From Prorocentrum cordatum (lineage: Eukaryota > Sar > Dinophyceae > Prorocentrales > Prorocentraceae), in contig CAUYUJ010005014.1 in the NCBI GenBank assembly GCA_963575745.1, positions 112,001-176,000 on the forward strand: a DNA stretch of 64,000 bases. The letters run 5' to 3'. The notes below the pieces were generated by a model. The model had not been told where the DNA came from. It made no database searches and was given only the letters and a program-made list of their open reading frames with translations. The translations under genes were made by a program, and so were the position numbers. The number at the start of each line of letters is the position of its first letter. Position 1 is the stretch's first letter. Positions 21,490 through 33,158 of this stretch are shown here, piece after piece.

Positions 21490-22950
21490 GCTCCGCGAGG
21501 GAGCGGGCGGCGTCGGCGCGAGAGTGCGAATATGAAGAATGTCTTCCGATGGGGTCTCCCGTGGGCGGCGTCGGCGCGAGAGAGTGAAAATGACGCATGC
21601 CTCCATCTTGCCAGATGCCCCCCCGAGGGATCTTCATGCGGCGCCGGCGCGAGAGCGCGCAGATGACGTGTGCATCGAGGTTGTGAGATGTCTTCCGAAG
21701 GGTCTTCCGTGGGCGGCGCCGGCGCGAGATTGCGAAGACGACGTGCGCCTCCAAATTGTGAGATGCCTTCCGAGGGATCTTCATTGGGCGGCGTCGGCGA
21801 AAGAGCGCGAAGAAGACGCGCGCCTTGACTTTGTGAGATGTTCTCCCAAGGGATCTTCATTGGGCGGCGTCGGCGCGAGGGATCGCTGAGGACGTGTGCC
21901 TCCATCTGGTTAGATGCCTTCCGGATGGTCTTCAGTGGGTGGCTTCGACGCGAGAGCGCGAAGATGACGTATCCCTGCGGCTTGTCAGATGCCCCCCAGG
22001 GGGCCCCCATTGGGCGGTGTCGGCGCGAGTGCGAAGATGACGTGTGTCCTGAGCTTGCGAGATGTCTTCTGGGGGGTCTTCCGTGGGCGGCGTCGGCGCG
22101 AGGGCGCGAAGATGAGGCATGCCTCCATGTTGTGAGATGCCTTCTGAGGAATCTTCATTGGCCGGCGTCGGCGCGAGAGCGCGAAGATGACATGTGCCAT
22201 GACTTTGGGAGATGCCCTCCCGAGGGATCTTCATTGGGCGGCGTCGGCGCAAGAGTGCGAAGATGAAGAGCGCCTGCGGCTTGTGAGATGCCTCCCGAGG
22301 GATCTTCAATGGGCGGCGTCGGCGCGAGAGCGCGCGGATCACGCATCCCTGCGGCTTGCCAGATGCCCTCCCGAGGGATCTTCAGTGAGCGGCGTCGGCG
22401 CGAGAGCGCGCAGATGACGCATGTAATGAGCTGGTGAGATGTCTTCCGAAGGGTCTTCCGTGGGCGGCGTCGGCGCGAGAGCGCGAAGACGACGTATGCC
22501 TCCTGTTTGTGAGATGTCTTCCGAGGGATTTTCATTGGGCGGCGTCGGCGAAAGAGTGCGAAGAAGACGAGTGCCTCGACTTTGTGAGAAGTCCTCCCGA
22601 GGGATCTTCACTGGGCGGCGTCGGCGCGAGAGTGCGCAGATGACGTATGCCTCCATATTGTGAGATGCTTCCTGAGTGATCTGGCGGCGTCGGCGCGAGA
22701 GTGCGGAGATAACGTGTCCCTGGTGCTTCCCAAATGCCCCCCGAGGGATCTTCATTGGGCGTCGTCGGCGCGAGAGTGCGAAGATGACGTGTGTCTTGAG
22801 CTTGTGAGGTGTTTTCCACGGGTTCTTCCGTGGGCGGCGTCGGCGCGAGAGTGCGAAAATGACGTATGCTTTGAGTTTGTGAGATGTCTTCCGAATGGTC
22901 TTCCGTGGGCGGCGTCGGCGCGAGAGTGCGAAGCCGACGTCTGCCTGCGG
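21490..22950. repeat. 75-bp satellite, 20 units, with 10-unit higher-order period
   Basis: Twenty units each contain GGCGGCGTCGGCGCGAG (or one to three changes), then GTGCGAAGATGACG, a variable word, GTGAGATG and TCTTCATTGG. Mean spacing is 75 bp, i.e. 25 codons, so all frames stay open in parts and give spurious repetitive ORFs. Unit n resembles unit n+10 better than its neighbours. For example, the two units with GGCGAAAGAG and GAAGAAGACG are numbers 5 and 15. Confidence 0.9.
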
Positions 22951-22954
22951 TTTC

Positions 22955-24604
22955 TGGGTCCGCAGTGGTCCTCCTCCCCGTCCCCCTCGTCCTATGTCAC
23001 CCCCGTCCGTCTCCAATTCCTCTTCGTCCTGCCTTCTGACGACGGTGGCAACGACGATCACGACTGTGATTCTGTCACCGATGGTGAGAGGTGCTGCCGA
23101 TGCCGACGGTGATGCTCGTGTGGATGGCCCTGCAGGTGTTCAGGATGGCGACGAGGACGGCGGTAATGCTGATGAGGATTATGGTGGTGATGGTGATGAT
23201 GCGGTGGGGAGGTTTTGGGGATGATGGGGTAGTGGTGTTGATTTTAATGGCGGTGATGCCGACGATGCCGCTAATGCCGATGTTGATGATGAGAATGATA
23301 ATGAGGAGGACCTGCTGGCAGCGAGCTTTGAACGACGGTTTCTTGCAGCATCGTTGGCGGGTCTTGGGTATGCACTGGTCCTCCTCTACTCCTCCGCAAT
23401 ATCCTTTTCCCTCCTCCTTCTTCTGACGACGATGGCAATGATGGTGAGCATGCTGCCGATGCCGATGGTGAAGCTCGTTATGGTGGATGGTGGGTTTGAG
23501 GATGCCGACGATGCCAGCGTCAAGGATGATGAGGATTATGATGGTGATGATGTTGATGATGATGCTGCTGATGCTGATTCTGATTATGATGATGCCCGGG
23601 GGGAGGACGTCGATGATGATGGCGGTGTTGGTGTTGATGTTGGTGACGGTGATGCCGACGATGCCGCTGATGCCGATGTTGGTGATGAGGATTATGATAG
23701 GGAGGACATGCTAGCAGGGAGCTTGGACGGAGGGGTTCTTGAAGCATCGTTGGTGGGTTTTGGGTTTGCACTGGTCCTCCTCCTCCCCCCACCCTCCTGT
23801 TCCAATATCGTCCTCCTCCTCCCCCCTTTTCCTCCTCCTCCCCCGTCTGACGACGGTGGCAATGACGAGCACGATTGTGATTGTGTCGCCGATGCTGAAC
23901 GTGCTGCCGACGCCGGTGGCAACGCTCGTGGGGATGGTGATGATGATGCTGAGGATGACGACGATGGCAGCGGTAATGATGATGCGGATTATGGTGGTCT
24001 GAACTCGGTCTGATACTCGAACTGGATTGCGAAACTGTTTGTATTTTTGTTAGAGTCATCTTGAGAGGTCTGAAAGCGCTTGTGCTGAAAACTAGTCGTT
24101 CTTTGGATTTGTTTTCTACACTATATACTATCAGGAAGCTCTACGAGTCCCCCGGCAATAAAAATGTTGAGTGTTGCCGATGCGGTGGGGCCGTCGATAA
24201 TGATGGCGGTGTTGGTGCTGACGTTGATGAGGGTGATGCCGACGACGTCGCCAATGCCGATGTTGATGATGACAAGTTATAATGCAAGGGCCTCCCAGCA
24301 GGGTGGTTGGGGAGAGAGTTTCTCGCAGCATCGCTGCTGAGTTTTGGGTATGCACTGGTCCTTCTCCCCCACCCTCCTCTTCCAATATCATCCTCCTCCT
24401 CATTATCCTCCTCCTCCTTCTGGCGGCGATGGCAATGACGATCACGATTGTCATTACGTACGTCACCGATGGTGAACATGATGCCGATGCCGATGGTAAC
24501 GCTCGCGATGATGGCGATTCTGATCTTGCGGGCGACGACGAGGACAGAAGCAACGACGATGAGGATTATGATTGTGATGGTGAAGATGCGGTGGAGGAGG
24601 ATGT

Positions 24605-24675
<71 letters not shown>

Positions 24676-24900
24676 GCGGTGGTGTGGTGGTGCTGATGTT
24701 GGTGACGGTACTGTCGACGATGCCGCTCATGCCGATGTTGCGGATGAGGATGAGAATAGGGAGGACCTACGAGCAGGAAGCTTCAAGGGAGGGTTCGTTG
24801 CAGCATCGCTGGTGGGTCTTGGGTCTACAGTGGTCCTCCTCCCCCCTCTTCCTATCTCATTATCCTCCTCCTTTTCGTGTTCCTCCTTCTCCTCACCCTT
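22955..24900. repeat. Compound tandem repeat, units about 400-580 bp
   Basis: A block containing GCAGCATCG(T/C)TGG, TTTTGGGT(A/T)TGCACTGGTCC and CTCC-rich sequence recurs near 23.35, 23.75, 24.33 and 24.80 kb, with its tail also near 22.96 kb. GATGATGCCGACGATGCCGC spacers lie between, including a pure GAT tract at 24.60-24.67 kb. ORFs are Asp/Met rich and not credible. Confidence 0.75.
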
Positions 24901-25019
24901 CTCCTGGTACTGTCAATTCCTCCTCATACTTCTCCTCCCTTCGAGGCTGCCAGGCGCGACGCCTGCACCGAACCCCAGAGCGTAGCGACTGCGGGGCCCG
25001 AATGAGAAGGAATTCCGAA

Positions 25020-25290
25020 GGAGTCTGCAGCTCCTCCTCCTCCTCTTTCTCCTCCTCTTTCTCCTCCTCCTCCTCCTCCTCCTCTTCCTCCTCCTCGTCC
25101 TCCTCCTTCCTCCTCCTCCTCCTCCCTCCCTCCTCTCCCTCCCTGCCTTCTCTCCTCCTCCTCCTCTCTCCTCCTCCTCCCTCCCTCTCCTCCCCTCCTC
25201 CCCTCCTCCCTCCCTCGCCCTCCCTCCCTCCCCCTCCTCCTGGTCCTCCTCCTCTTACTTACTCCTCCGCCTCCTCCTCCTGCTCCTACT
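25020..25290. repeat. CCT-rich pyrimidine tract
   Basis: Almost pure CTCCTC with CCCTCC interruptions. From 25.3 to 26.32 kb I see no gene and only a second short CTCCTC run near 25.84-25.90 kb. Confidence 0.9.
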
Positions 25291-26324
25291 CCTCCTGCCA
25301 TAACACCGCGAACCTTCGCTTCCAAAGCCTCCCAAACTTACACGGGTAGAGGCCATGCCATTTTGTGAGTGTGGTCATTGTTTTGACCCAGCGCGGAGTC
25401 GCCCCACATGCTTCCAACACGTGCACGGGAGGAGGGCGCGCCCTTATCAATATGTTTTTCTCGCCAGATCGCCCACGCGCTCTGCTTCAAAACTCACAAC
25501 AATTACACGGATGGATGGCGCGCCAGTTTCAAATTTGGGTTGCCGCGTTGGAACTCCGATCCTTTACGCACGGGAAGCTCGCTCGCGGCCCCATCTGGAT
25601 TTCTGCACCGAAACTTAAACTTGTATCGCCTCTGCGCAGATGGAGGGCGGCTCCCTTTCCAAACGAAACTATCTCGGTGGACTTGCTTCCGAGCATTATG
25701 ACCGACCCCTCCAAATTACGCGTATACGATCAAGGGTATTGAGGACGGATCATTATCAACACGGGGCTGCCGTCCGAATGGCAATTTCGTAGTGGTTCGT
25801 GGGACGTCCGCCAATCCTCGGGTTTTATGTGGCCTCCTCCACAATCTCCTCCTCCTCCTCCTCCTCCAACTCCTGCTACTCCCCTTCCTGCTACTAATCC
25901 TCGGGCCAACCCCTGCGAACGCCCCCCCGCGCTGTTTCGCCACAGATGCCAGCAGCAGCCGCGCTGGCTCCGCACGGGCACCAGACGCGGCCCGCGGCCA
26001 ATGCTTTGATGGCGCGGTGGGGCAGGGGCGCTGGTCCCTAACGGACGGCGCGGGTCGCAGTAGGACTGAACACGTGGACATGGGGGTGCAGTCAGAATCC
26101 ATGGTAAGGATGCAGGTTACGGATGCGAGAACCTGGACATAGTCAGAATCAGTTTGAATCCAGAGTGAGGAAGCAAGGTGCGACTGCGAGACCCTTGGAA
26201 GTCCCATTTGTCACGTAGGGCTGCTCGGACATCAACACACTGGCTGCGGCTGGGCCGAAGACGCAGGAATGCGCGGGTAGCCTCGATGAAGCAGCGCATT
26301 CTCACTATGGACTTTGACTGTAAG

Positions 26325-27035
26325 GCGGGAAGGTGGAGGAGGAGGAGGAGGAGGAGGGGAAGGAGGAGGGAGGAGGAGGAGGAGGAGGAGGAGGAGGAGG
26401 AGGAGGAGGAGCAGGATGAGCAGGAGGAGGAGGAGGAGGAGGAGGCGGCGGAGGAGGATGAGGAGGGGGAGAAGGGAGGGAGGGAGGGAGGAAGGAGGAG
26501 GAGGAGGAGGAGGCAGGGAGAGGGAGGAGGGAGGAGGGGGCCACTCTGGGGAGGGACAACATTTTGATGTGCCGCCGGCCTCTCCACCCCCCAGCTCCCC
26601 CCGCTCTGCCGGTGCAGCAAAAAAGAAAGGAGACTGGGACGGCAAGTGGGGGGGGAGGGCGAGGCGCGGGAAGGAGGGGACGGGAGGAGGAGCAGGGAAG
26701 GGCAGGAAGGGGGGATGGGGGGGGGGGCGAGGAGTGGCATGGGACAACGTGGGGATGATGATGATGACGATGGTGATGATGATGCTGATGGGGATGATGA
26801 TGACGATGATGATGAGGATAAGGAGGAGCAGGGGGAGGAGGAGGAATATGAGCAACGTGAGGAGGACGAGGAGGAGAAGGGTGAGGATGAACATGTGGAG
26901 TAGGACGAGGAGGAGGAGGAGGAGGAGGAGCAGAAGGAGAAGGAGAAAGACAAGGAGGAGGATGAACATGGGGAGTGGGAGGAGGAGGAGGAGGAAGAGG
27001 AGGAGGAGGAGGAGGAGGAGGAGGACGAGCACGAG
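26325..27035. repeat. GGA-rich purine tract with GAT inset
   Basis: GGAGGA dominates, interrupted by a mixed stretch at 26.56-26.75 kb and a GATGATGAC run at 26.75-26.82 kb. Glu/Gly/Arg-rich ORFs are artefacts. Confidence 0.9.
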
Positions 27036-27039
27036 TAAA

Positions 27040-27485
27040 CGACCGCGCAACAAACTCGAACCCCGACGGGCCTGCATCAATCGACCGCGTAACAAACTGG
27101 AACCGCAGCGGACCCTCAGCAACCGACCGCGCAACAAATTCGAACTACAGCGGACCATTCCCAAACCGACCACGCAACGAACTCGAACTGCAGCGGACCC
27201 CAATCAACCGACCGCGGAACCAACTCGAACCACAGCGGACCCTCAGTAACCAACCGCGCAACATATTCAAACGACAGCGACCCTCAGCACCCGACCGCGC
27301 AACGAACTCGAACCATGGACCACAGCGGGCCTTCAGCGATCAACCACAAATAAACTCGAACCACAGCGGACCCTCAGCAACCGACCGCACAACAAACTCG
27401 AACCACAGCGTACCTGGACAAACCGACCACGCAACAAACTCGAACCACAGCGGACCCGAGTCAACCGACCAACGGATTGAATTCA
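27040..27485. repeat. 42-bp minisatellite, about 10 units
   Basis: The unit begins CGACCGCGCAACAAACTCGA and continues ACCACAGCGGACCCTCAGCAAC. The period of 42 (14 codons) keeps plus-strand frames open, giving an NRPRNKLEPQRTLS-type repeat peptide. Units vary by several bases and one is longer. There is no evidence that it is translated. Confidence 0.9.
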
Positions 27486-27489
27486 GATC

Positions 27490-28022
27490 GATTTCCACCT
27501 TGGAACGCTGATGGGTTGAAATTCATTTCGGCGCTCCCGGCACTGAACGGGGGGGCCCAGCCGAAACAAAATATTCCCCCCGAAGAAACCTCATCTGGAA
27601 AATGACGACGTCGGGGACTTGGACACACCCACCCCCCGAGAGCACCGTTTTGAATTTGGAAGGATCACAGATGAATTGTCTCCCTGGTTACACTACCCCC
27701 ATCCTCGAAAGCGCCTTTTTGCGTTGGGAGAGGGTCCCGTACGGACTTTCACCCTGGACGGGTTCTGGAATGAAAATCCACCTGGGACCTCCCGACACTG
27801 GGCGGGAGAGGGCCCAGCCGCGAGAAAAAGGCCCCCCCAAAAGAGATTTCATTTGGAAAATGACCATGGTTGGGATCGGCTACACCACCACCCCATCCCC
27901 GAAAGCGCCGTTTTGCCTTGGGGGGGGTCCCAGGTGGATTTTCACCCTGGAACGGTTCCGGGGTGAAAATCCATCTGGGACCTCCCGGCACTGGGCGGGA
28001 GAGGGCCCAGCCGCGAGAAAAG
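27490..28022. repeat. Tandem repeat, about 193-255 bp, three copies
   Basis: Blocks ending CCCG(A/G)CACTG(G/A)(G/A)CGGG...GCCCAGCCG recur near 27536, 27791 and 27984. The last two copies also share TCTGGGACCTCCC and CACCCTGGA. The third copy ends where the RT fragment region begins. Confidence 0.75.
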
Positions 28023-28042
28023 CTCTACTCTACTACTCAATA

Positions 28043-29325
28043 TTACGCCGAGGCGCGTGGACGCATGCAATGCCTACCTACGGAAAATGCCCAATCATAT
28101 TTGCTGTGCACACTGGTGCGCCCGTCCATCCGGGCGGCGTCCTTCTGCAACATCGTCGTCCATTCATTCCGAGGCCTCCCCACCACGCGGACATATCGCT
28201 GTACTGCCGGTGTCGAAGTTCCGGAGATGAACGCAAGGGGTTTCATGGGGTCCGTTTCCGGAGATCTCGCCACCCTCCCATATAAAAGTAGTTGGTCACG
28301 AAGAAGTTGTCGATGAAGTGGTTGACATGATGCCCTCCGTAGAACGGTCTCGTTCGATACCCTGGACCCGTGCGACGGCTGGATCCTCAAGATGCCCCGC
28401 AAGCAACGACAATAAAGTCCATCCAAGCGTCTCGTCTCCGAGGCGTTCATCAAGGCCGAGTTCAGCTCATGCAACAACCTGCTGACAATAAAAGAATGGA
28501 GCACTTGCCGCTTTCGAGAGGTCGATAATGTTGCCCGCTTCCAAAATAGTGACAGCACAGAGAAATCACGCCACGCGTGGCCGATCTTCCTGGCGATTTC
28601 TTGTTTCACCCGCCGTCGGCGTGGATGTTGGCCCCCAGGTAATTCATGAGCTCGTCAGTTTGAATGCGTTCGCCGCCAGGCGTCCGCAGCAAGTATTCCT
28701 TTCGCACGCCAATCACTTGGAATTCAGACCAGTGCAGCTCCATCCCATATCCAGCACCCGCGCGTGCGACTGCGTCGAGTAGCTCTTGAACGTGCTCCTG
28801 CTGCGCGCCAATGATCAGGGTGTCGTCCGCGTAGAGCAGAACGTCCAGACCTCCTTCCTGACATGCTCTGTGTGCGCCTGGCGATAGCGAGTCCGTCGCG
28901 TCGTGGATGGCAACTGCCATGAACATCACGAAAAGGAAGGGCGACAGGGGGTACCCCTGCGATATTCCGGACATCTGCGGGCGCTGGCTGGACGTGAGTA
29001 CGCTGAACCTCCGGTCGGCGTAAATGTGGCGAACCATTCTGATGAATTTCGGAGGCAGGCCAAACCGCTGGAGCGCAACCATGAGAGCGTCGACATTGAT
29101 GGAATCGAACGCCTCCTGCCAATCTAGAGCAATTATGCCAACTTCGCCGTGCTTGTGAGCATGCGCCAGATCAATGTGTCGCCGAATCATGAAGATTGCG
29201 TCGCTCGTGCACCGACCTCTCCTGAAGCCGAACTGCGTGCGAGTCAAGCGCCTCTTGGCCCCAGCACGCTGCAAACGTTTCAAGATGACTGAAGCGAACA
29301 ACTTCCCAGAGGGTAAATGGTGCAT
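28043..29325 (-). pseudogene. LINE reverse transcriptase fragment, one frameshift
   Basis: The first 239 codons carry clear RT motifs: LTRTQFGFRRGR, motif A ALDWQEAFDSI, motif B GISQGYPLSPFLF and motif C YADD. Reading stops after YLGANIHADGG. The very next frame, overlapping by a few bases, continues VKQEIARKIGHAW, FIVSRLLHELN and GRPRNEWTTML, the normal LINE thumb and C-terminal region. A one-base indel therefore splits one gene. The catalytic aspartates are present. The N-terminal fingers and the endonuclease are missing upstream. The family differs from both other RTs in this window. Confidence 0.85.
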
Positions 29326-29589
29326 ATAATATGCACCGTTTTTTGTCTTAGGTCACGAAAAAATGAAAAGTATCATTTTTCCATGAAGTAGATGGTGCAT
29401 TGGTTCTGCTCTTTTTTGTGTTAACGGTGCATATGTTTGGCGTTCTGAGTAGCATGATATCGGTGTCAACGCCGTGCAAAAGATGGAGCTTCGCACGCAG
29501 ACCGTCAGCGAATCTAAGGCTTTACAAGCTTGCATACCGTGGCATATCATCAGCATGGTCGACACATGTCGAGCTCAAAGCTGGGTATC

Positions 29590-29610
29590 GTTGAGCCAAA
29601 ATGGCGACAG
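29590..29610 (-). other. Relic of the dinoflagellate spliced leader
   Basis: Read on the minus strand this is CTGTCGCCATTTTGGCTCAAC. The core CCATTTTGGCTCAA is identical to the 3' part of the conserved DinoSL (recalled as TCCGTAGCCATTTTGGCTCAAG). Such relics mark cDNAs of trans-spliced mRNAs that were copied back into the genome. The coding sequence that followed is not recognisable in the next 260 bases, and the RT fragment begins after that. Confidence 0.6.
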
Positions 29611-29619
29611 GCGGCTAGG

Positions 29620-29940
29620 AGGAGGAGGAGGAGAAGGAGGAGGAGGATGAGGAGAAGGAGGAGGAGGAGGAAGAGGAGTTGAAGGAGGAAGAGGAGGAGG
29701 AGGAGGAGGAGGAGGAGGAGGAGGGGGAGGAGGAGAGAGGAAGAGGAAAGGAGGGGGGTGATGACGGGGGGAGGGGAAGTGCGGGAGAGGAAGATGAAGA
29801 AGGGGAAGGGGAGGAGAAAGAGGAGGAACGGCGAGGAGGAGCAGAAGGAGAAGGAGGAGGAGGAGAAGGAGGAGGAGGAGCAGGAGGAGGCGGAGGAGAA
29901 ATAGGAGGAGGAGGAGGAGGAGGAGGAGGTGGGCATAGGA
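29620..29940. repeat. GGA-rich purine tract
   Basis: Almost pure GGAGGA and GAAGGA, read as poly-Glu or poly-Gly on plus and poly-Ser, Leu or Pro on minus. Not coding. Confidence 0.95.
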
Positions 29941-30269
29941 AGGACACAAAGATGAGACCGTTTTCCAATCCAATCGATTTACGCAAACGTGCGATTCGTC
30001 GAGACAAGTTCCCTGAGCAACCGCATCGCGAGCTCAACAGGTGGAATGGCGTGGTAAACGAGGCATTCAAGCCACATCCTTTCAACCTCGCGTGCAGTTT
30101 CCCCATATCTTAGGCAGAAAACGACGAGGTTGAATAGTGAAACAAACCACGAAATGAGATGAGTAACGAGGAGTATGGGGGACATGGGAGCACACGTGTT
30201 GACGAGGTTCTGAGCCCGAGAAAGGGCTCGAAGCAGATCACGGCGAGGAATATCGGGAGGGAGAGGGTG

Positions 30270-30544
30270 GAAGGGGGAGGTGGAGGAGGAGAAGGAGGAG
30301 GAGGAGGAGGAGGACAAGGACGAGGACGAGGACGACGACGAGGAGCAGGAGGAGCAGGAGAAGCAGGGGGAGGAGGAGGGGGGGGAGGAGGAGGGGTGGA
30401 GGAGGAGGAGGTGGAGGAGGAGGAGGAGGAGGAGGAGGAGGAGGAGGAGGAGGAGGAGGAAGGAGGAGGAGAAGGAGGAGGAGGAGGAGGAGGAGGAGGA
30501 GGAGGAGGAGGAGGAGGAGGAGGAGAGGAGGAGGAGGAGGAGGA

Positions 30545-30576
<32 letters not shown>

Positions 30577-31056
30577 GAGGAGGAGGAGGAGGAGGAAGGA
30601 GGAGGAGGAGGAGGAGGAGGAGGAGGAGGAGGATCTGCGCAGTTATCATCGGTGTCCCTGGGTGCCAGCAGCCGATTCTTGCTGCGCGCCGTTCGTAGAC
30701 TTTCGGCCAGTCGGGGGGCATTGAACATAACGTTAGGGGGGATTGAGGGGACTGAGGCAGGAGCGGGATGGGAGAAGGGCATGACGGCAGGCCCTGGCCC
30801 GCGCCGCGGGGGCTCCAGGCGGATCCGCTGCCCGATTGTTGGGCTCTAGCGTGGAGCTGGGGGGTGGCGGGAGGGGGGGAGGAGGAGGAGGAGGAGGAGG
30901 AGGAGGAGGAGGAGGAGGAGGAGGAGGAGGAGGAGGAGGAGGGGAGGAGGGGGAGGAGGGGGAGGAGGAGCGGGAGGATGGAAGGAGGAGGAGGAGGAGG
31001 ACGAGGAGGAGGAGGAGAAGGGGGACGAGTGGGAAGAGGAGTGGGAGAGGAGAACG

Positions 31057-31117
<61 letters not shown>

Positions 31118-31290
31118 AATGATGATGATGATGCTGATGATGCTGATGCTGATGCTGATGCTGATGCTGATGATGATGATGGATGATGATGATGATGATG
31201 ATAGAGGAATGGGATGGGTGATGGGATGAGATGAGATGGGATGGAGAAGGATGATGAGAGAGATGATGATGATAGGATAGGAGGAGGAGG
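30270..31290. repeat. GGA tracts and a GAT/GCT tract
   Basis: Two GGA tracts (about 30.28-30.63 and 30.87-31.03 kb) are separated by unique sequence, and a GATGATGATGCT tract lies at 31.06-31.20 kb. Very long minus-strand Ser/Pro ORFs pass through and are artefacts. Confidence 0.95.
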
Positions 31291-31566
31291 AGAGGAGGAG
31301 GAGGAGGATGGAGGGGGGTCGGATTTGTAGAACCAAGCTTCGGGGAGGTTGCGGGAAGTCCGAAAGGGGCAGAGCGGAAGGAGGAGCCTCCGAAGTTCCA
31401 GGAGGGATTTAGGAACCAAGCTGGGGCCCTGTGAAGAATCCAACGGGCATTAGTTGGTCTTTGGAGTGAGGGACTCTTCATTCCCTGGGGGCCGTCTTCA
31501 TCTGCTGATTTCTATCCTTTCTCCCATCCGTATCCACCCCTCCCCGAGTCTCTCTTCTCTCTATAG

Positions 31567-32925
31567 TCCCACCAGCCCTCTGGGCGTAGGTGGTTTAGGG
31601 AGTTTCCTCTTCCATCTTCCCTTCTTCCCCTTCGGGGAGGGGTTTACCCCTCCCCCTGACCCCCTCCCCTGGACCTGGACGGGGGGGTCCGCTGGTAGTT
31701 GGAGCGTCCAAAACGGCCTCGGCGAGGAAGCCAACATCATCGGTGTTACCATGGTTTTGGCCGGTTCTAAAGGCTCCCGAGGGGGGGCGCTAATTGGGGG
31801 ACCCCCTTCCTTTGATCGATCACCTCCAAGATGGCCCCAAGAGCGCTCCCAAAGCTCCCAAGAGCGCCCCAAGAGGGCCTCAAGAGGCGCCCAGGAGGCC
31901 CCAAGAGGTCCCCGAGAGGCCCTGAAGAGGCTCCCTAGACCCCCAAGAGGCCTCAAGAGGATCCCCGAGGCATCCAATAATCCCCCAGGCGCTCCAAGAG
32001 GACTCCAAACCAACTTCCAAGGGACATCCTAGGATGCTCTTGTGCACGTCATTGTTATTGTTCTTTCTCATCTTTCTCCTCATCCTCCTCCTCCTCCTTG
32101 TCGGCCTCCTCCTCCTCCTCCGTCTCCTCCACTTTAGAAACCTCATCCTCCTCCTCCTCATTTCCTCTTCTCTCCCTCCCCCTCCTCCTCCTCCTCCTCC
32201 TCCTCCTCCTCCCCCTCCTCCCCATCATCCGCCTATTCCCCCTCCTCCCTCCTCCCTCCTCCCACTTTTCCCACCTGCTGCCCCTCCTCCCCCTCCTCAT
32301 CCTCCTCATCCTCCTCCGACTCCTCCTGCATCCTCGCCCTCTTGGGTAAGACGGGTCCCCCAGCCCTTTGCTACTCTGTATGCTCCCTCACTTCCCTGAT
32401 CACCGCAGTTCGCCTGGGCATCGTTTTTGGATGGGCTGGTGGGGATATTTTTTTTAACAGCCGCAGGCGGAAGCGCCAGCGGCGGGAGGCCGCGGGCGGG
32501 CTACGGCCGCGACTAAAATGCCTAGCGCGCGCGGGGGCCGCGGATCAGGCGGCGGGGGAGGCAGCGCCCAGGGCGGCAGCCGACGTGCAATCCAGGGAGA
32601 CTGAGACAGCCCCAGGACGGGCATGCAACGGTGCATCCAACGAGCCTGAGGACAGGCACCGAGGAGACCAAGCGCAGCCAAAATGGCGCGTGAGGCGTTC
32701 CCAGAAGTCCAGATGCGAACAGAAAGGAACGTTCCCGAGGACATCGATCCAGGGAGTCTGACGGGTAACACAGACTGGCTGGGGACATAAGTCCAGCGGA
32801 AGATCCTGGCGGTGACACGAAGTCGCGACGCCAGAACGCGCATCCAGGGTGTGGAGCGTGCTGACAGGAGAGCCTTCCACAACTGAGATGCGTCAGCCCA
32901 GATCCAACGAGTGGAAGGGCGCGCA
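31567..32925. repeat. Tail repeat, copy A
   Basis: It is a near-identical partner of 38367-40048 in the same orientation. The shared segments in order are CCCACCAGCCCTCTGGGCGT at the left edge, a CTTGGGGCC-family block (31.83-32.02 kb), a CCT tract, CCTTTGCTACTCTGTATGCT, a GCGGGCGGGCT-rich stretch, AATCCAGGGAGTCTG-like words and CTTCCACAACTGAGATGCGT near the right edge. The left edge is sharp. Read on the minus strand that edge is the 3' end, so the copy looks like a 5'-truncated retroposed segment or a 3' UTR. Confidence 0.85.
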
Positions 32926-33158
32926 AAGCTGGTGGGGATACGCGAAGCGTCGAGAATTTGTTCGCTCTCTCTCGCTCGCTCACCCTCTCTCTCTATCACT
33001 ATCCCAACATCCGCGTTACATGTACATGCGCATTCATAGTATATGTTTTGATGCGGCGGCAGCGCGAGACAGCGCATGTATGTATACACAGATGCTGCGT
33101 GCACGTCTGAAAGGATACGCTTTCGCAAACACATCGAACCATGAACTTTTCTGGGATG

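Noticed and set aside
21490-22950. Possible CRISPR array or repeat protein gene
   Set aside because: Units are contiguous variants without unique spacers, and the open frames follow from the 75-bp period on both strands.
27040-27485. Possible CRISPR array
   Set aside because: The 42-bp units are contiguous with no spacers, and the setting is eukaryotic.
30110-31481. A minus-strand ORF of about 400 codons rich in Ser/Pro/Ile
   Set aside because: It is generated by GGA and GAT microsatellites, and the non-repeat remainder has no family resemblance.
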